Shown: positions 6,701 to 15,139 of the stretch, piece by piece
Position numbering within the stretch: the stretch's first letter is position 1
Layout: every line of letters begins with the position of its first letter
Origin: a virus
Virus record (IMG/VR): IMGVR_UViG_3300022934_000082
Location: 1 to 34,014 of that record
Length of the DNA stretch: 34,014 bases
Reading direction: 5' to 3' (one strand)
Notes under the pieces: generated by a model
The model's database searches: none
What the model saw: only the letters and a program-made list of their open reading frames with translations
Told to the model about the DNA's origin: nothing
Translations under genes and position numbers: made by a program

Positions 6701-7249
6701 TCCAGCTACAGCGTTAAATGGGCCTGCTTGGCCGTTTACATTTACGTGCCGAATCCAGTAATAAAAACTTGCGTCGCTGCCTACACGATCAATAAAAGTA
6801 GTGCCAGGTGATATACCTATTCTTTGATTACCACCTGCTTCGGTTCTATCGTCTACTGTATTACGCCATATTTCTGTTAGAGAATGACCTGAGTAAGACT
6901 GTCCCGGCCAATTCCACCTTAATGATATGTAGGAAAAACCTCCGGTTACAAGAAAACCAGTAGGTGCAACTGGAGCTTCTGCATTCGGATCGTTTTGTGG
7001 ACCAGTAGTAGTTACTACTGTGCCAACGCGCAGCTTTACTCCGCTTAAACCGCCGTCGGTGAGTTCGCGGAGCGTAACGGCACGGTCTCGTGGGTCACCT
7101 TTACGACCAAGACGAATTTCAAGCGCTTCCCCGAGGGACGTAAGATACTGACGCAACTCTGCAGAGATTTTCGTAGGAATCTTCGGGATACCGGGGACTT
7201 TCGTCGCGGTAGTAGATCGCGGATTGCGGCGTCCGTCACCAGTCGTCAT
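3785..7249 (-). CDS. Tail fibre / host-specificity protein with fibronectin-like, Ala-rich coil and J-like (DUF1983) regions
   Basis: A 1154-residue fibre. After a basic N-terminus, residues about 90-190 form a fibronectin type III-like domain ('APTGFLVTGGFSYISLRWNWP...YYWIRHVNVNGQAGPF'). Residues about 233-540 are an Ala/Ser/Asn-rich repeat of the 'SATNAASSA' kind, expected to form a long trimeric coil as in lambda Stf-type fibres. Residues about 570-720 ('YTIKIDTGGTVAGFGLAS...FYVRADRFAVL...PFAVI') resemble the DUF1983 region of siphovirus tip protein J. The C-terminal 350 residues contain beta-sandwich regions that may bind sugar. It is coupled by ATGA overlaps to the nozzle-like gene before it and the DUF4376 gene after it. 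Likely a host-recognition fibre attached at the nozzle. Confidence 0.82.
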   Translation of the reverse strand: MTTGDGRRNPRSTTATKVPGIPKIPTKISAELRQYLTSLGEALEIRLGRKGDPRDRAVTLRELTDGGLSGVKLRVGTVVTTTGPQNDPNAEAPVAPTGFLVTGGFSYISLRWNWPGQSYSGHSLTEIWRNTVDDRTEAGGNQRIGISPGTTFIDRVGSDASFYYWIRHVNVNGQAGPFNAVAGTLGETQPDVTYLLNLLAGSIGESELNQALTTTIDDIETTVADLETTFGSTSSAAASALAAQNSATAAAADAAATAADALATAADVLATAADVLAAGGSASLAATSATNAASSANTANTAASNASSSETSAAGSASNAAGSASAAATSATNAANSASLASASEGNAYTSEQAAAASESNAAGSESNAALSATAAAGSASNASQSAANAASSATQAATSESNAAGSASSASSSATNAAASESNASQSEANAASSETSAATSESNAAGSASGAATSATNAAASANAANTSAGNAATSETAAAGSATNAAGSASIAQSESSNAASSATQAAGSATAAQTSASGAASSASAAAASATASAYNFNQITARLDDVSGNSSGVTIEEAYQVTATNQDDITDLEGQYTIKIDTGGTVAGFGLASSSNTFSGSSSEFYVRADRFAVLPATTVSNGSFPTTNLYAGRTVYRSDLDETYYYDADNTQWSTTLTHLPFAVITSPTTLQGETVPAGVYIDTAFMNKGRVLDLIAGSVVADFITATAALTAPNIFGGTFNMGQISYNNSTDPRDWTITNSNTRASNFSVDALGVMHANSAVMEGVTIKAPDGTVLVDAGGMTGSSGGNLVYNANFRRGELTFNENTSTWTEDTADIDGFVSYSGTVLERNDLGYIRAGDNSTGTGYVRSNTQRFPVVPGEKLYVYAQTSTLTGLWMAVTFYSHSDGTSTTGSVGTVSASNSNGDFDSEAITAGGNNRQSSIAAITVPASAEYGEIRFGSNTGDYVYYYNVGVSRTPPQITPKYVSTYIRDLSVDTLQIAGNAVTVPIGVDDINVGDWVAYSGTTSDTAIGTNWGLAAHTGSAGGQTAVPLSWDDADKAPEAINLIACINVLGQSGSAHKTVRVRLIRSTSPTFSSNVIQVQQVGGSQRTDFSATYSLNATIDVSSANLQPNTNYYFGLQVHANDQVNSTAPYKIGANGLTVLAAKK
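5632..6552 (-). repeat. Degenerate Ala/Ser-codon repeats encoding the fibre coil
   Basis: About 920 bases of short imperfect repeats (GCT/GCA-rich units encoding Ser-Ala-x-x-Ala-Ala-Ser) inside the 1154-residue fibre gene. The compositional bias opens long frames in other phases on both strands; these are artefacts. Such tracts can change length by slippage or recombination, which would alter fibre length. Confidence 0.8.
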
Positions 7250-9015
7250 GTCTGCCTAATCTCATCCATGCTCTGGGCCAAACAAACTTCATCAATAGCG
7301 ACGACGCCGCGTATCTCTACCTCCCACTCTGATCCGATTGCGGCAGGCAAGCGCATCACCGGCTCGTACAACGTTGCGTCTGATATGCCGGAAGGAGTGG
7401 TTACCTCTTGGGTATACGTGTTTGTACTGCTATCGAAGGTGATGTAATAATCAGCAATTAATGTGCCGTCTGCCCAGACAAGAACGCGGTTCTTTGACCC
7501 CGTGCTGGGATAAGACTCCGCTTTTAACGAAACCCATCCCATGCTAACTGGAGCAGGCGTCACGTACTTTTTGGACTTCCATGCTCCAAGGCGGTTATCA
7601 GTGGTGCTGCCTCTGTACGGCTGAATTGCGTTCCCGATGATGACAAACAACTCGCCTGTCTTTGGGTTCTTGTAACCACCTCGCCGCTCTGCAGACGTTG
7701 TAATCGTACAAATAGCTGCTTCGTCTGCGCGTGGATCGTATACCCAGCCCGCATGCGTATTCGTGCTGCTGTCTGTATAAAACGCAACGTAAGTGCCCTC
7801 GTGTTCAAAGGCACGAATGTCTTCGGGGTAAAAGTCGTCGTTCCACTGCTTAGAGGATATGAGGCCGCGCGTAATTACTCTGCCTTCGGTGCCCGAAATC
7901 GCGCACAGCCCATCGGGACCGGCATACAGCACCACGTCTCCTAGATCCACGACAGAATTTGCGTTGACGCACCCCTGTTCGAGATTGATCTGCACCGCTG
8001 ACATGGCGCTTGGGTCGACGCCCGTGACAAAGTACGGCTTGCCGTCCGTCAGCGCGACTACCCCGTTCGCTGTTGTACCTATGGCAACGATGTCATTTTC
8101 CAACGTAATCCGATAATCAACAGGCCACGCGTGTGGTAAGTACGCCTCGCTGAGACACAGTCGCTTGCCTGTAAACCCAGCAAATATGCCGTTTGCTACG
8201 GGCGTCAGTCCTTGCAGCGGTCCGTCAGGGTAGTTAGTAGTGTCGTCATCTGGCGGACCGATCCATGTTGTAGAAGGAATAACTTCGCCTAATTCCGTCG
8301 CCTCTTTTGCGTCAGAATATTGCGTTACTGAATACAACACCTCGGCTACAAACTGAAAGTCCGTTGCATTCGAGCCTACGTTCGCTCGGTAGATACGTTT
8401 TTTTGCCGGTGAGCCAAACGCAAAATCACCCGATACGTTGTAACTAGGTATATTAATAGTTGCAGTCTGACCTGTTGTGCCGCCGTCTGTGGTCGGCGTA
8501 AATTCGTATATGATAGAAGCTTCGCTAGGCGGTCCTTCTTCACCGAACTCACTCACAAACGTGTAGACCCACGCTGTTTCTTCGGCAGTAACAGTCGTGT
8601 CTAAGGTGCCGGTAATAGTAATCGTGGGTGCGGCTTGCGGCGCAGGTATCCCCAGGCGGTAATCGGCGCGGTTTGCCCAGTTGGATAAGCCTGTGTAAAT
8701 ACCCATTCGCGGGTAGTCTTCACCAGTCCAATACAAGCGACCCTCGTCATCACCGGGGATCGGACCTTCTACAGCGTTAACGCCATCTTCATTCCATTCG
8801 ATCCACATGGGGCTGGTGCTGTTGTCGTAGTAATAGATTGAGCGACGCTGTGAATTTGACAGCGTGTGAACCGTCGTACCCTCAATAGGTATTGGAACAA
8901 ACCGGCCTGACTCAAAGTCAAGGTTCTCTGCTTTTTGACCAAACTGTTCTGCTAACAGGCGGGGTGCGACGCCCGGTGCAATCCCGCTAAACCTGTCACG
9001 CTTAAAATATGCCAT
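7246..9015 (-). CDS. Tail nozzle protein (T7 gp12-like / tail tubular protein B)
   Basis: A 589-residue beta-rich protein. The opening 'MAYFKRDRFSGIAPGVAPRLLAEQFGQKAENLDFESGRFVPI' and the mid-protein series of beta-propeller-like blades ('NGVVALTDGKPYFVTG', 'DVVLYAGPDGLCAISG', 'WVYDPRADEAAI') are the pattern of podovirus tail nozzle proteins, somewhat shorter than T7 gp12 (about 790 residues). In such tails the nozzle forms the distal tube and carries the fibres. GAGGGG sits before the ATG and the preceding gene ends 7 bases away. In most podoviruses this gene follows the connector; here it lies about 22 kb downstream, next to the J-like fibre that may dock on it. Confidence 0.78.
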   Translation of the reverse strand: MAYFKRDRFSGIAPGVAPRLLAEQFGQKAENLDFESGRFVPIPIEGTTVHTLSNSQRRSIYYYDNSTSPMWIEWNEDGVNAVEGPIPGDDEGRLYWTGEDYPRMGIYTGLSNWANRADYRLGIPAPQAAPTITITGTLDTTVTAEETAWVYTFVSEFGEEGPPSEASIIYEFTPTTDGGTTGQTATINIPSYNVSGDFAFGSPAKKRIYRANVGSNATDFQFVAEVLYSVTQYSDAKEATELGEVIPSTTWIGPPDDDTTNYPDGPLQGLTPVANGIFAGFTGKRLCLSEAYLPHAWPVDYRITLENDIVAIGTTANGVVALTDGKPYFVTGVDPSAMSAVQINLEQGCVNANSVVDLGDVVLYAGPDGLCAISGTEGRVITRGLISSKQWNDDFYPEDIRAFEHEGTYVAFYTDSSTNTHAGWVYDPRADEAAICTITTSAERRGGYKNPKTGELFVIIGNAIQPYRGSTTDNRLGAWKSKKYVTPAPVSMGWVSLKAESYPSTGSKNRVLVWADGTLIADYYITFDSSTNTYTQEVTTPSGISDATLYEPVMRLPAAIGSEWEVEIRGVVAIDEVCLAQSMDEIRQT

Positions 9016-9022
9016 ACGCCCC

Positions 9023-9220
9023 TCACTGCAAAAGCAGCGTGATAATGAGTCCAGCCATCCCGCTAATCAGAGTAAAGCCAATCAAAAACATGTTTCGCTG
9101 CATTTGTGCCAGCTGCTCATCGATGTTTTCTAACCGCTTGAAAATTGTTTTTGATCGCTCCTCGCACATGGCTTCATGTGTCGATATTCGGTTCAAAGCT
9201 TCCCAGTACTTATCATCCAT
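9023..9220 (-). CDS. Small coiled-coil membrane protein, XhlA-like topology
   Basis: A 65-residue protein with a charged helical N-terminus ('WEALNRISTHEAMCEERSKTIFKRLENIDEQLAQMQRN') followed by one C-terminal transmembrane helix ('MFLIGFTLISGMAGLIITLLLQ'). Size and layout resemble haemolysin XhlA-type phage proteins linked to holins. ATG at 9220 is chosen because it has a GTGGA ribosome-like site; a TTG at 9253 in the same frame would add 11 residues and overlap the previous gene. Proposed as a lysis accessory or spanin-like component, although it lies far from the holin-endolysin cassette. Confidence 0.62.
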   Translation of the reverse strand: MDDKYWEALNRISTHEAMCEERSKTIFKRLENIDEQLAQMQRNMFLIGFTLISGMAGLIITLLLQ

Positions 9221-9239
9221 ATTATCCACGCTAATATTG

Positions 9240-9707
9240 TCAGGCACTAACAATGATTAAATAGGTGCCGTAAACAATCCCCCCACAAAAAATAAAAGCC
9301 ATTGTTAACGCCGATACATCCAACATTCGCTGCTGCCTACGCCTTTGCCTATAGATCAGTCTTTCCCGCTTCGCCTTAATATCGCGGCGCATTTGCATCA
9401 TTTCTTTGTACGTTTCAGTACCGTAGGCCCAAGTAATTAACTCTCGTATTTCTCTCTCTTGCTCTTCAATCTTTTTCTTTGCAATAACTGCGTTTAGCGC
9501 CTGCTCTTCCACCGACTCGCCGTCAAACATCTTTTTAAACAGCGGCGGGTTTTCAGCTTCTTTTTCTACCTGCCGCAGATCACTTACTAAGCTGTACCAA
9601 TGACCCAGCTTTTGTGCGACATGTTCAATCTCCGCACCCTTTGAAACCAGCACCTGAATCCCCTTAAAGGTAGTGCTTGCCATCGCCATAAGAGAAAGCG
9701 GGTCCAC
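9240..9707 (-). CDS. Conserved marine-phage protein with C-terminal membrane helix
   Basis: A 155-residue protein. It has a hydrophobic or amphipathic N-terminus, then a long charged helix region with 'NPPLFKKMFDGESVEEQAL', an Arg-rich stretch ('KRERLIYRQRRRQQR') and one C-terminal transmembrane segment ('ALTMAFIFCGGIVYGTYLIIV'). Proteins with the same order, including the 'NPPLFKKLF' motif, are familiar from cyanophage and other marine phage structural regions without an assigned role. The start is GTG at 9707, placed 6 bases after the preceding stop with a GGGG ribosome site. The topology would suit an inner-membrane lysis or superinfection factor; function unknown. Confidence 0.65.
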   Translation of the reverse strand: MDPLSLMAMASTTFKGIQVLVSKGAEIEHVAQKLGHWYSLVSDLRQVEKEAENPPLFKKMFDGESVEEQALNAVIAKKKIEEQEREIRELITWAYGTETYKEMMQMRRDIKAKRERLIYRQRRRQQRMLDVSALTMAFIFCGGIVYGTYLIIVSA

Positions 9708-9713
9708 AAAGTC

Positions 9714-12197
9714 TTACCCCGCTAACGCAGCAGTTGGTGGGGTAAAGTTAGATGTGTAGCGGGCTAGACCTTTGGTAACTCTGAAGTCAGAAATATACCC
9801 ATGCGCCGGATACGTGCTATTACTAATTGTTAAATCTGATGTGCCAGAAAACGACGCGGACGTAGTTGAAGCAACTTCGCTTCCGTCTATGAACACTTTT
9901 AATGTAGTGCCGTCGTAGGTCACAGCAAAATGATTCCACTGCCCAGATGTCCACCCAGACGACCCTGTTACGCTTCCGGTACTTGTCCAATAAAACGTCA
10001 GGGTGCCGCCATTATTATAGAGACGGCCAGCCGTCGCATATCCTGCGGCGTCTGCGTAAATTGCGTCGAATCCTGAAGATGACGCATCAGGGAAATACCA
10101 ACCCTCTATCGTAAATTTACTTGCGTTCCCTATTAGATCGCCAGAACCAACCAAGGTTAGATAATCACCCGCCCCATCAAAATACATTGACGAAGTTAAA
10201 TACTTTGTCTGAGTAGTGGACGACTTAACGTCACCGTTTAACGTGATCGTTTTGACGGACTGAGACTTATCAATAATGGCAGCGTCCGTGCCGTTAAGAA
10301 GCAGAGAGGTGTTGGTGATAGCTGTTAGTGGTGCTGTTGGAGGTGTGAAGTCTGCTGTACGCACTGCGCTACCTACAACATATCTAAGGTCCGAAACAAT
10401 TGCCTCTGTGTGCCTATTGCCGTTAGTGGCACCGCTCAATATGGCTAGACTGTCACTTGAGTTCATGAATGACAGAGTATTGGTGAATGTTGCAGTTTGC
10501 TTCCCGTTTTTAAAAAATCTAAACGTATTGCCATCTCGACTGAAACATAGATGTTGCCATTTAAAATCATTTTTAGCCCATCCGGTATCAACGTTAGACC
10601 CCAGATCCCACGCACTACCACTTGAAGAACCATACATCACATAATTTGAGCCGCCAGAACCTGTGTAAAGCAGAATTGATCCAAAATTTCCAAATGACCA
10701 ACCTTTAACAAAAAGAGCTTGCTCATTGCCTACCGTCGCAAGTGGGTAAAGCCAGAATTCAATACAGAAATCATTTCCGCTTGGCTCTAGACTCGGATCA
10801 TCTGCTACGGTGATATTGCTTGATCCATCAAAATATATCGACCCGCCGTTGCTGCCTTCTGAGTAGCCGTTGTAGTCGTAGGGGCTAAATGGCTCTGTTT
10901 TGGTGTTGCCATTTACAGTTATAGAATGACTGTTAGTTGAGCCGTCTGCTATATAAGGAAGATGACAGGTAAGCAGGCTGGTGTTGGTTATTGCCGTGAG
11001 GGATTCTGTCGGCGGTGTAAAAGCAGACGTATAGACGGCAGTGCCTTTTACAACACGAAAGTCGCGGATGTAACCATTAAAACATTGAGCAGCCGCAGCG
11101 CCATAGATTGCGCCTATTCCTAAGTACGTCCCTGAGTAGTTTGCCCCGTCGGAAGCTCCTACCACAGCCGTCCCATCTACATAAAGAGTGGTATAACTGT
11201 TGGTGCCACGAACTAAAGCAACGTGATACCACCGATTCAAAGAGTACGTCACGGTGCTTTGGTATGAGGTGTTGTTGGCATAGATAGCCCACTTAGTTCC
11301 GCTGTTAGTAATCTGTATCGCAGAAGAAGCGGACGCAGTCGTTGGGAAATGGCTTCCTCCTGTTTGAAAAATCCCCCGATCTCCTGTTGATAAGATATAA
11401 ACCCACGCTTCTACCGTGAACGCGCCAGTTCCAAAAGCCACTGTTGATGTTGACGGCACTGTTAAAGTATCGCCATTTCCATCAAGGTAAGTCGAATACC
11501 CGCCATGTCGATACGGACTAAACGTGTTTTGCGTTACGTCGCCGCTGACGGTAATTGTGTGGCTGTTTGTGGAGGAGTCAGTAAACGAACTGTTGGTAGC
11601 GTTGTTTGCCCCCACAGACGTAATTAAAGCGGTTGTGTAATTGCTGTCTTCAATTTGAAGCTGCAACGTAAAGCTACTTACCGCCGTCGCGATATTGACT
11701 CCGTCACTTGCTCTGAAAGTCAGACTAAACGTCCCCGCATTGGTGCTCGGAGTGATGGTAAAGACGTTGCTATTAGACCCCGTGCCCTGTGAAACAGTAG
11801 CAATATTTCCAGACGTATCCGACGCAATACTATAAGTAATCGGGAGACCCTCGGGGTCAGTCGCAGTAATCGTAACCGTTGTAGGTGTACCGTCGGCCGC
11901 AAGAGCGTAAGACCCGCTAACGCCACTAATGCTGGGCGTGGTGTTGATCAAAGCAATGTTGTACCAGCCGGTGCCGTTCCAGATATACAGGCGGTTGTTG
12001 CCTGTGACAAACGCTTGATCGCCGGTCGATGCACCAGACAAGGGCAGCAGGTCAATCGTTGCATATACCGTGGTACTTGATCCTGATGCGGCTGCACCAT
12101 CCCAGCGCGTTTTGCTGCTGCTGTAGGTGTAAGTAATCCCGTTCGAGGTTACCGTATCGCCGTCAGAAGGTGAGTTGGGAAAGTTATACGCGGCCAT
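9714..12197 (-). CDS. Tail adhesin with three LamG/concanavalin-like domains (paralogue A)
   Basis: An 827-residue fibre or adhesin. Residues 1-35 carry the phage module 'FPNSPSDGDTVTSNGITYTYSSSKTRWDG'. Residues about 85-185 form a cadherin/Ig-like domain ('ATDPEGLPITYSI...TFRASDGVNIA'). Three LamG-like lectin domains follow (about 225-400, 445-610, 660-825), each with 'YFDGxGD', 'FTIEGW/FTVEAW', 'WYHVALVR' or 'WNHFAVTY' and a closing 'IRDFRVVKG(T)AVYT' motif. LamG folds commonly bind glycans. It is the close paralogue of the next upstream gene, 3 bases away. Probably a surface glycan-binding virion protein; how it attaches is not visible. Confidence 0.78.
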   Translation of the reverse strand: MAAYNFPNSPSDGDTVTSNGITYTYSSSKTRWDGAAASGSSTTVYATIDLLPLSGASTGDQAFVTGNNRLYIWNGTGWYNIALINTTPSISGVSGSYALAADGTPTTVTITATDPEGLPITYSIASDTSGNIATVSQGTGSNSNVFTITPSTNAGTFSLTFRASDGVNIATAVSSFTLQLQIEDSNYTTALITSVGANNATNSSFTDSSTNSHTITVSGDVTQNTFSPYRHGGYSTYLDGNGDTLTVPSTSTVAFGTGAFTVEAWVYILSTGDRGIFQTGGSHFPTTASASSAIQITNSGTKWAIYANNTSYQSTVTYSLNRWYHVALVRGTNSYTTLYVDGTAVVGASDGANYSGTYLGIGAIYGAAAAQCFNGYIRDFRVVKGTAVYTSAFTPPTESLTAITNTSLLTCHLPYIADGSTNSHSITVNGNTKTEPFSPYDYNGYSEGSNGGSIYFDGSSNITVADDPSLEPSGNDFCIEFWLYPLATVGNEQALFVKGWSFGNFGSILLYTGSGGSNYVMYGSSSGSAWDLGSNVDTGWAKNDFKWQHLCFSRDGNTFRFFKNGKQTATFTNTLSFMNSSDSLAILSGATNGNRHTEAIVSDLRYVVGSAVRTADFTPPTAPLTAITNTSLLLNGTDAAIIDKSQSVKTITLNGDVKSSTTQTKYLTSSMYFDGAGDYLTLVGSGDLIGNASKFTIEGWYFPDASSSGFDAIYADAAGYATAGRLYNNGGTLTFYWTSTGSVTGSSGWTSGQWNHFAVTYDGTTLKVFIDGSEVASTTSASFSGTSDLTISNSTYPAHGYISDFRVTKGLARYTSNFTPPTAALAG

Positions 12198-12200
12198 CTG

Positions 12201-14774
12201 TTAACCCTCTAGAGCGGCTGATGGAATGTTGGCGGTTTCGTCTGAGGCTGTGTAACGTGCCAAACCTTTGGTGACTCTCAGATCTGAGGCATACCCTGTC
12301 CACCTCCTGATGCTAGAGTTGTAATGGTTTAAAGTTAAAAAGACAGAGTCGTAGTCAAAGCTATCTGATCCGCTTCCCGTCAGTGACCCATCAACGTAAA
12401 AACGAATAGTCCCATTTTCCCGAGCAATGGCGATGTGATGCCAAGTATTATTACTAAAAGTTGATGAGGTGAAGCCTGTCGTTGGATAGTTCGGGTAATA
12501 CGACCACGACCCGTCACCACTTTGCTGCAGCCACAGATTGGACGTATCGCCAGCATGGCGCATGTCTAGGATGGCTCGGTAATTCGACCCCCCAGGGTTT
12601 ATATTTGTAAAGTACGCCCACCACTCAATAGTAAAATCTCCAGTGCCAATAGTGCCTGGTAGCTCAGCCGTTAAGAAGTCTGTTTGCGCCGCAAAAGACA
12701 TAGACGAGGTCAGGTACTTAGTCTGAGCGGTAGATGATTTGACGTTACCGTTTAACGTGATTGTTTTAGCAGACTGAGACTTATCGATAATGCCTGCGTT
12801 TGTTCCGTTAAGGAGTAAAGAGGTGTTAGTTATTGCTGTCAGTGGGGCTGTCGGGGGAGTAAACGCAGAAGTGTAGACAGCGGTGCCTTTTACAATACGC
12901 ACATCCGCAAGGCTACCCTTAAACACCTGAGAGGGGGCTGCGCTGTCGTATCCTATGCCTATCCCCGTCGTCGCGTTTTGATTGTAACTGTTAGACGCTG
13001 TGCGTTTTGAAACACCATTAACGTAACAAGTAACAGTTCCACTTTCTCGAACAACAGCGATGTGAGTCCACTTATTAATTTCGTAATCAATAGCCGAAGT
13101 GAAAACGGCGCTAGTACCAAATACGAAGTCAAATGTGCCGCTTGAAAGCATTACGATTGACCAAGCTCCCGCGCCTGTTCCCAGAGCGCTAAGAGGGCGC
13201 ATTGTTGCGAAGTGATCGGGGTTCCACCACCATTCAAAAGTAAAATCACCAGTCCCCATTTGCAACGACGCATCGTTTGCAACTCCTGCGTAATCACCAG
13301 AGCCATCAAAGTAAATCGACCCGCCATGCGTAGCGGCGTCGTATTCTTCACGGTCGTAAGGACTAAAAGCTGATATCGAAGGAGCGCCAGAGAATCCAAT
13401 AGTCCCTGCGTTGCTCGAATCGTCTGTTAGTGTAGCGTTGTTTAGTAAAAATAAAGTGTCTGTGTCAGAAGTGAAGCTTTCAGTTGGGACATCAAAAGTA
13501 CTAGAGTATCGCGCCACAGACGATACGCGGACGTCCTTGATATACCCTCCGTAGCTAAAGGTCGTGTAGTTGTACCCAATATTTATGGTGGTATCCGTAA
13601 TATTTAATGATCTAGTAACGGTCCCTAGCGAAGAGCCATTAGCAAAGCACTCTAGGTCGGTTCCATCATATACAAATGCAAAATGTATCCACCGATTCGT
13701 CGTATTTGCTATATTAAAAGTAGAATCGGTAGTTCCTGCGGCACGGAATGTTGTTGTCGAGCCTTGTAAACCAATAGCAAAGCCGGTAGTCGAATTTATT
13801 GCGCCTACGTGAATCGCAACGTCAATTCCAGAGCCGTTACCCCCAGTCCTATAAAACCATGCCTCTATCGTCCATGCAGATGATCCCATAGCGGAGAGCG
13901 TGGAAGTGTGGGACTCTGCGACGGTCTCTCTGTAAAGATGAGAATACCCACCGTGCCTATAGGGACTAAACGTGTTCTGAGTTACATTTCCATAGGCGGT
14001 GATCGCATGAGAATTTGATGAGCTGTCAGTAAACGAATTGTTAACTGCGTTGTTAGCTCCCACAGAAGTAATTAGCGCTGTGGTGTAGTTGCTGTCTTGA
14101 ACAACAGCAGGACCAAAAACCAAACTAAACGTAGAGCTTGCCGACGCGATGTTTGTACCGTCACTAGCCCTAAACACCAGCGTGAAGCTGCCCGCATCGG
14201 CTGTGTTAGTGCTTGGCGTAATAGTCCACTGATTAGTATTTGATCCAGTACCCTGCGCGACCGTGGCAACGCTGCCAGACGTATCGCTGACAATACTGTA
14301 GGTAAGAGGAATGCCCTCTGGATCAGTAGCGGTAACCGTGACTGTCGTAGCCGTTCCATCTGTGGCGAGTGCATACGTCGCGCTAACACCACTGATAGTC
14401 GGCGTTTGATTCACGATGCTGATTGAATACCAGCCAGTATCGCTGTAAATGTAGAGCTTATCCGTAGAGTCAACTAGCGCCATGGAGCCTTCAGTAACGC
14501 CCGTAAGCGGCAGATCATCAATCGTTGCGTATACCGTCACACCCGCGTCCGCGTCAGCCGGTTGCCACTCGCTGTCTGTGCTGTTCCACTGCAGGATCTG
14601 GCCGTTGGTGGGCGCACTGGTGGACGTATCTACGTCGGTCAGCGCGTCGATAGCCTGAGTTAGACCCTGCGGGTTATCAGACCAGACGCCCTGCGTAGAG
14701 TCGTAAGCGTAAGTGATCCCGCTGACGGTAATGGTCTGCCCGTTAGTGGGGTTGCTTGGGAAATTAACTGCCAT
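12201..14774 (-). CDS. Tail adhesin with three LamG/concanavalin-like domains (paralogue B)
   Basis: An 857-residue paralogue of the neighbouring 827-residue protein, with the same order: N-terminal 'FPSNPTNGQTITVSGITYAY' module, an extra 'ALTDVDTSTSAPTNGQILQW' module at about 43-72, cadherin/Ig-like domain (about 122-220), then three LamG-like domains (about 280-440, 485-650, 700-855). The segment after the second LamG ('PTAPLTAITNTSLLLNGT') is almost identical in the two proteins, while the first LamG domain differs more. This pattern suggests duplication followed by diversification of the binding domains and homogenisation of linkers. Predicted glycan-binding virion protein; the ligand is unknown. 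Confidence 0.78.
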   Translation of the reverse strand: MAVNFPSNPTNGQTITVSGITYAYDSTQGVWSDNPQGLTQAIDALTDVDTSTSAPTNGQILQWNSTDSEWQPADADAGVTVYATIDDLPLTGVTEGSMALVDSTDKLYIYSDTGWYSISIVNQTPTISGVSATYALATDGTATTVTVTATDPEGIPLTYSIVSDTSGSVATVAQGTGSNTNQWTITPSTNTADAGSFTLVFRASDGTNIASASSTFSLVFGPAVVQDSNYTTALITSVGANNAVNNSFTDSSSNSHAITAYGNVTQNTFSPYRHGGYSHLYRETVAESHTSTLSAMGSSAWTIEAWFYRTGGNGSGIDVAIHVGAINSTTGFAIGLQGSTTTFRAAGTTDSTFNIANTTNRWIHFAFVYDGTDLECFANGSSLGTVTRSLNITDTTINIGYNYTTFSYGGYIKDVRVSSVARYSSTFDVPTESFTSDTDTLFLLNNATLTDDSSNAGTIGFSGAPSISAFSPYDREEYDAATHGGSIYFDGSGDYAGVANDASLQMGTGDFTFEWWWNPDHFATMRPLSALGTGAGAWSIVMLSSGTFDFVFGTSAVFTSAIDYEINKWTHIAVVRESGTVTCYVNGVSKRTASNSYNQNATTGIGIGYDSAAPSQVFKGSLADVRIVKGTAVYTSAFTPPTAPLTAITNTSLLLNGTNAGIIDKSQSAKTITLNGNVKSSTAQTKYLTSSMSFAAQTDFLTAELPGTIGTGDFTIEWWAYFTNINPGGSNYRAILDMRHAGDTSNLWLQQSGDGSWSYYPNYPTTGFTSSTFSNNTWHHIAIARENGTIRFYVDGSLTGSGSDSFDYDSVFLTLNHYNSSIRRWTGYASDLRVTKGLARYTASDETANIPSAALEG

Positions 14775-14776
14775 AG

Positions 14777-15139
14777 TTATTCACTCACCAAAATCCATGT
14801 ACCACTGGCTTCATCCCACGAATACATTTGCCCATCATCGGGATAAGGTATTGGGGCTTCCCAGCGGCACGTTGCTTCGTCCAACGTCCAGCTTGCAAAA
14901 GGCTTAGGCGGTATAAAGGCATCTCTACCAGAGTCATAAGTAAAGCCTTCTCCAGCAAAATTTTTACGAATGTTTCCGTTGTAGCTGGTTTGCACCCATG
15001 TGCCACCAAACAGATCGCGGCAGAAATCAGCGCCAAGCGACTCCTGCTCTACGCCATCGCCATCAAGTAGCTCTGCGTTATTCACAACAATCACGCGAAG
15101 CACAGTGTTTTCTAATCCGATTTCAGCAAAATGAGCCAT
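14777..15139 (-). CDS. Conserved marine-phage tail-associated protein
   Basis: A 120-residue protein beginning 'MAHFAEIGLENTVLRVIVVNN', with 'FCRDLFGGTWVQTSYN', 'RKNFAGEGFTYDSGRDAFI' and 'ASWTLDEATCRWEAPIPYP'. Proteins with this exact order of motifs recur next to tail fibre genes in cyanophages and other marine phages, without assigned function. It is soluble and rich in Trp and Tyr, and the C-terminus repeats the 'W-x-x-x-x-x-W' spacing of the fibre modules nearby, so a receptor-binding or fibre-capping role is plausible. It starts at the base where the glycine-rich adhesin stops, pointing to coupled translation. Confidence 0.68.
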   Translation of the reverse strand: MAHFAEIGLENTVLRVIVVNNAELLDGDGVEQESLGADFCRDLFGGTWVQTSYNGNIRKNFAGEGFTYDSGRDAFIPPKPFASWTLDEATCRWEAPIPYPDDGQMYSWDEASGTWILVSE

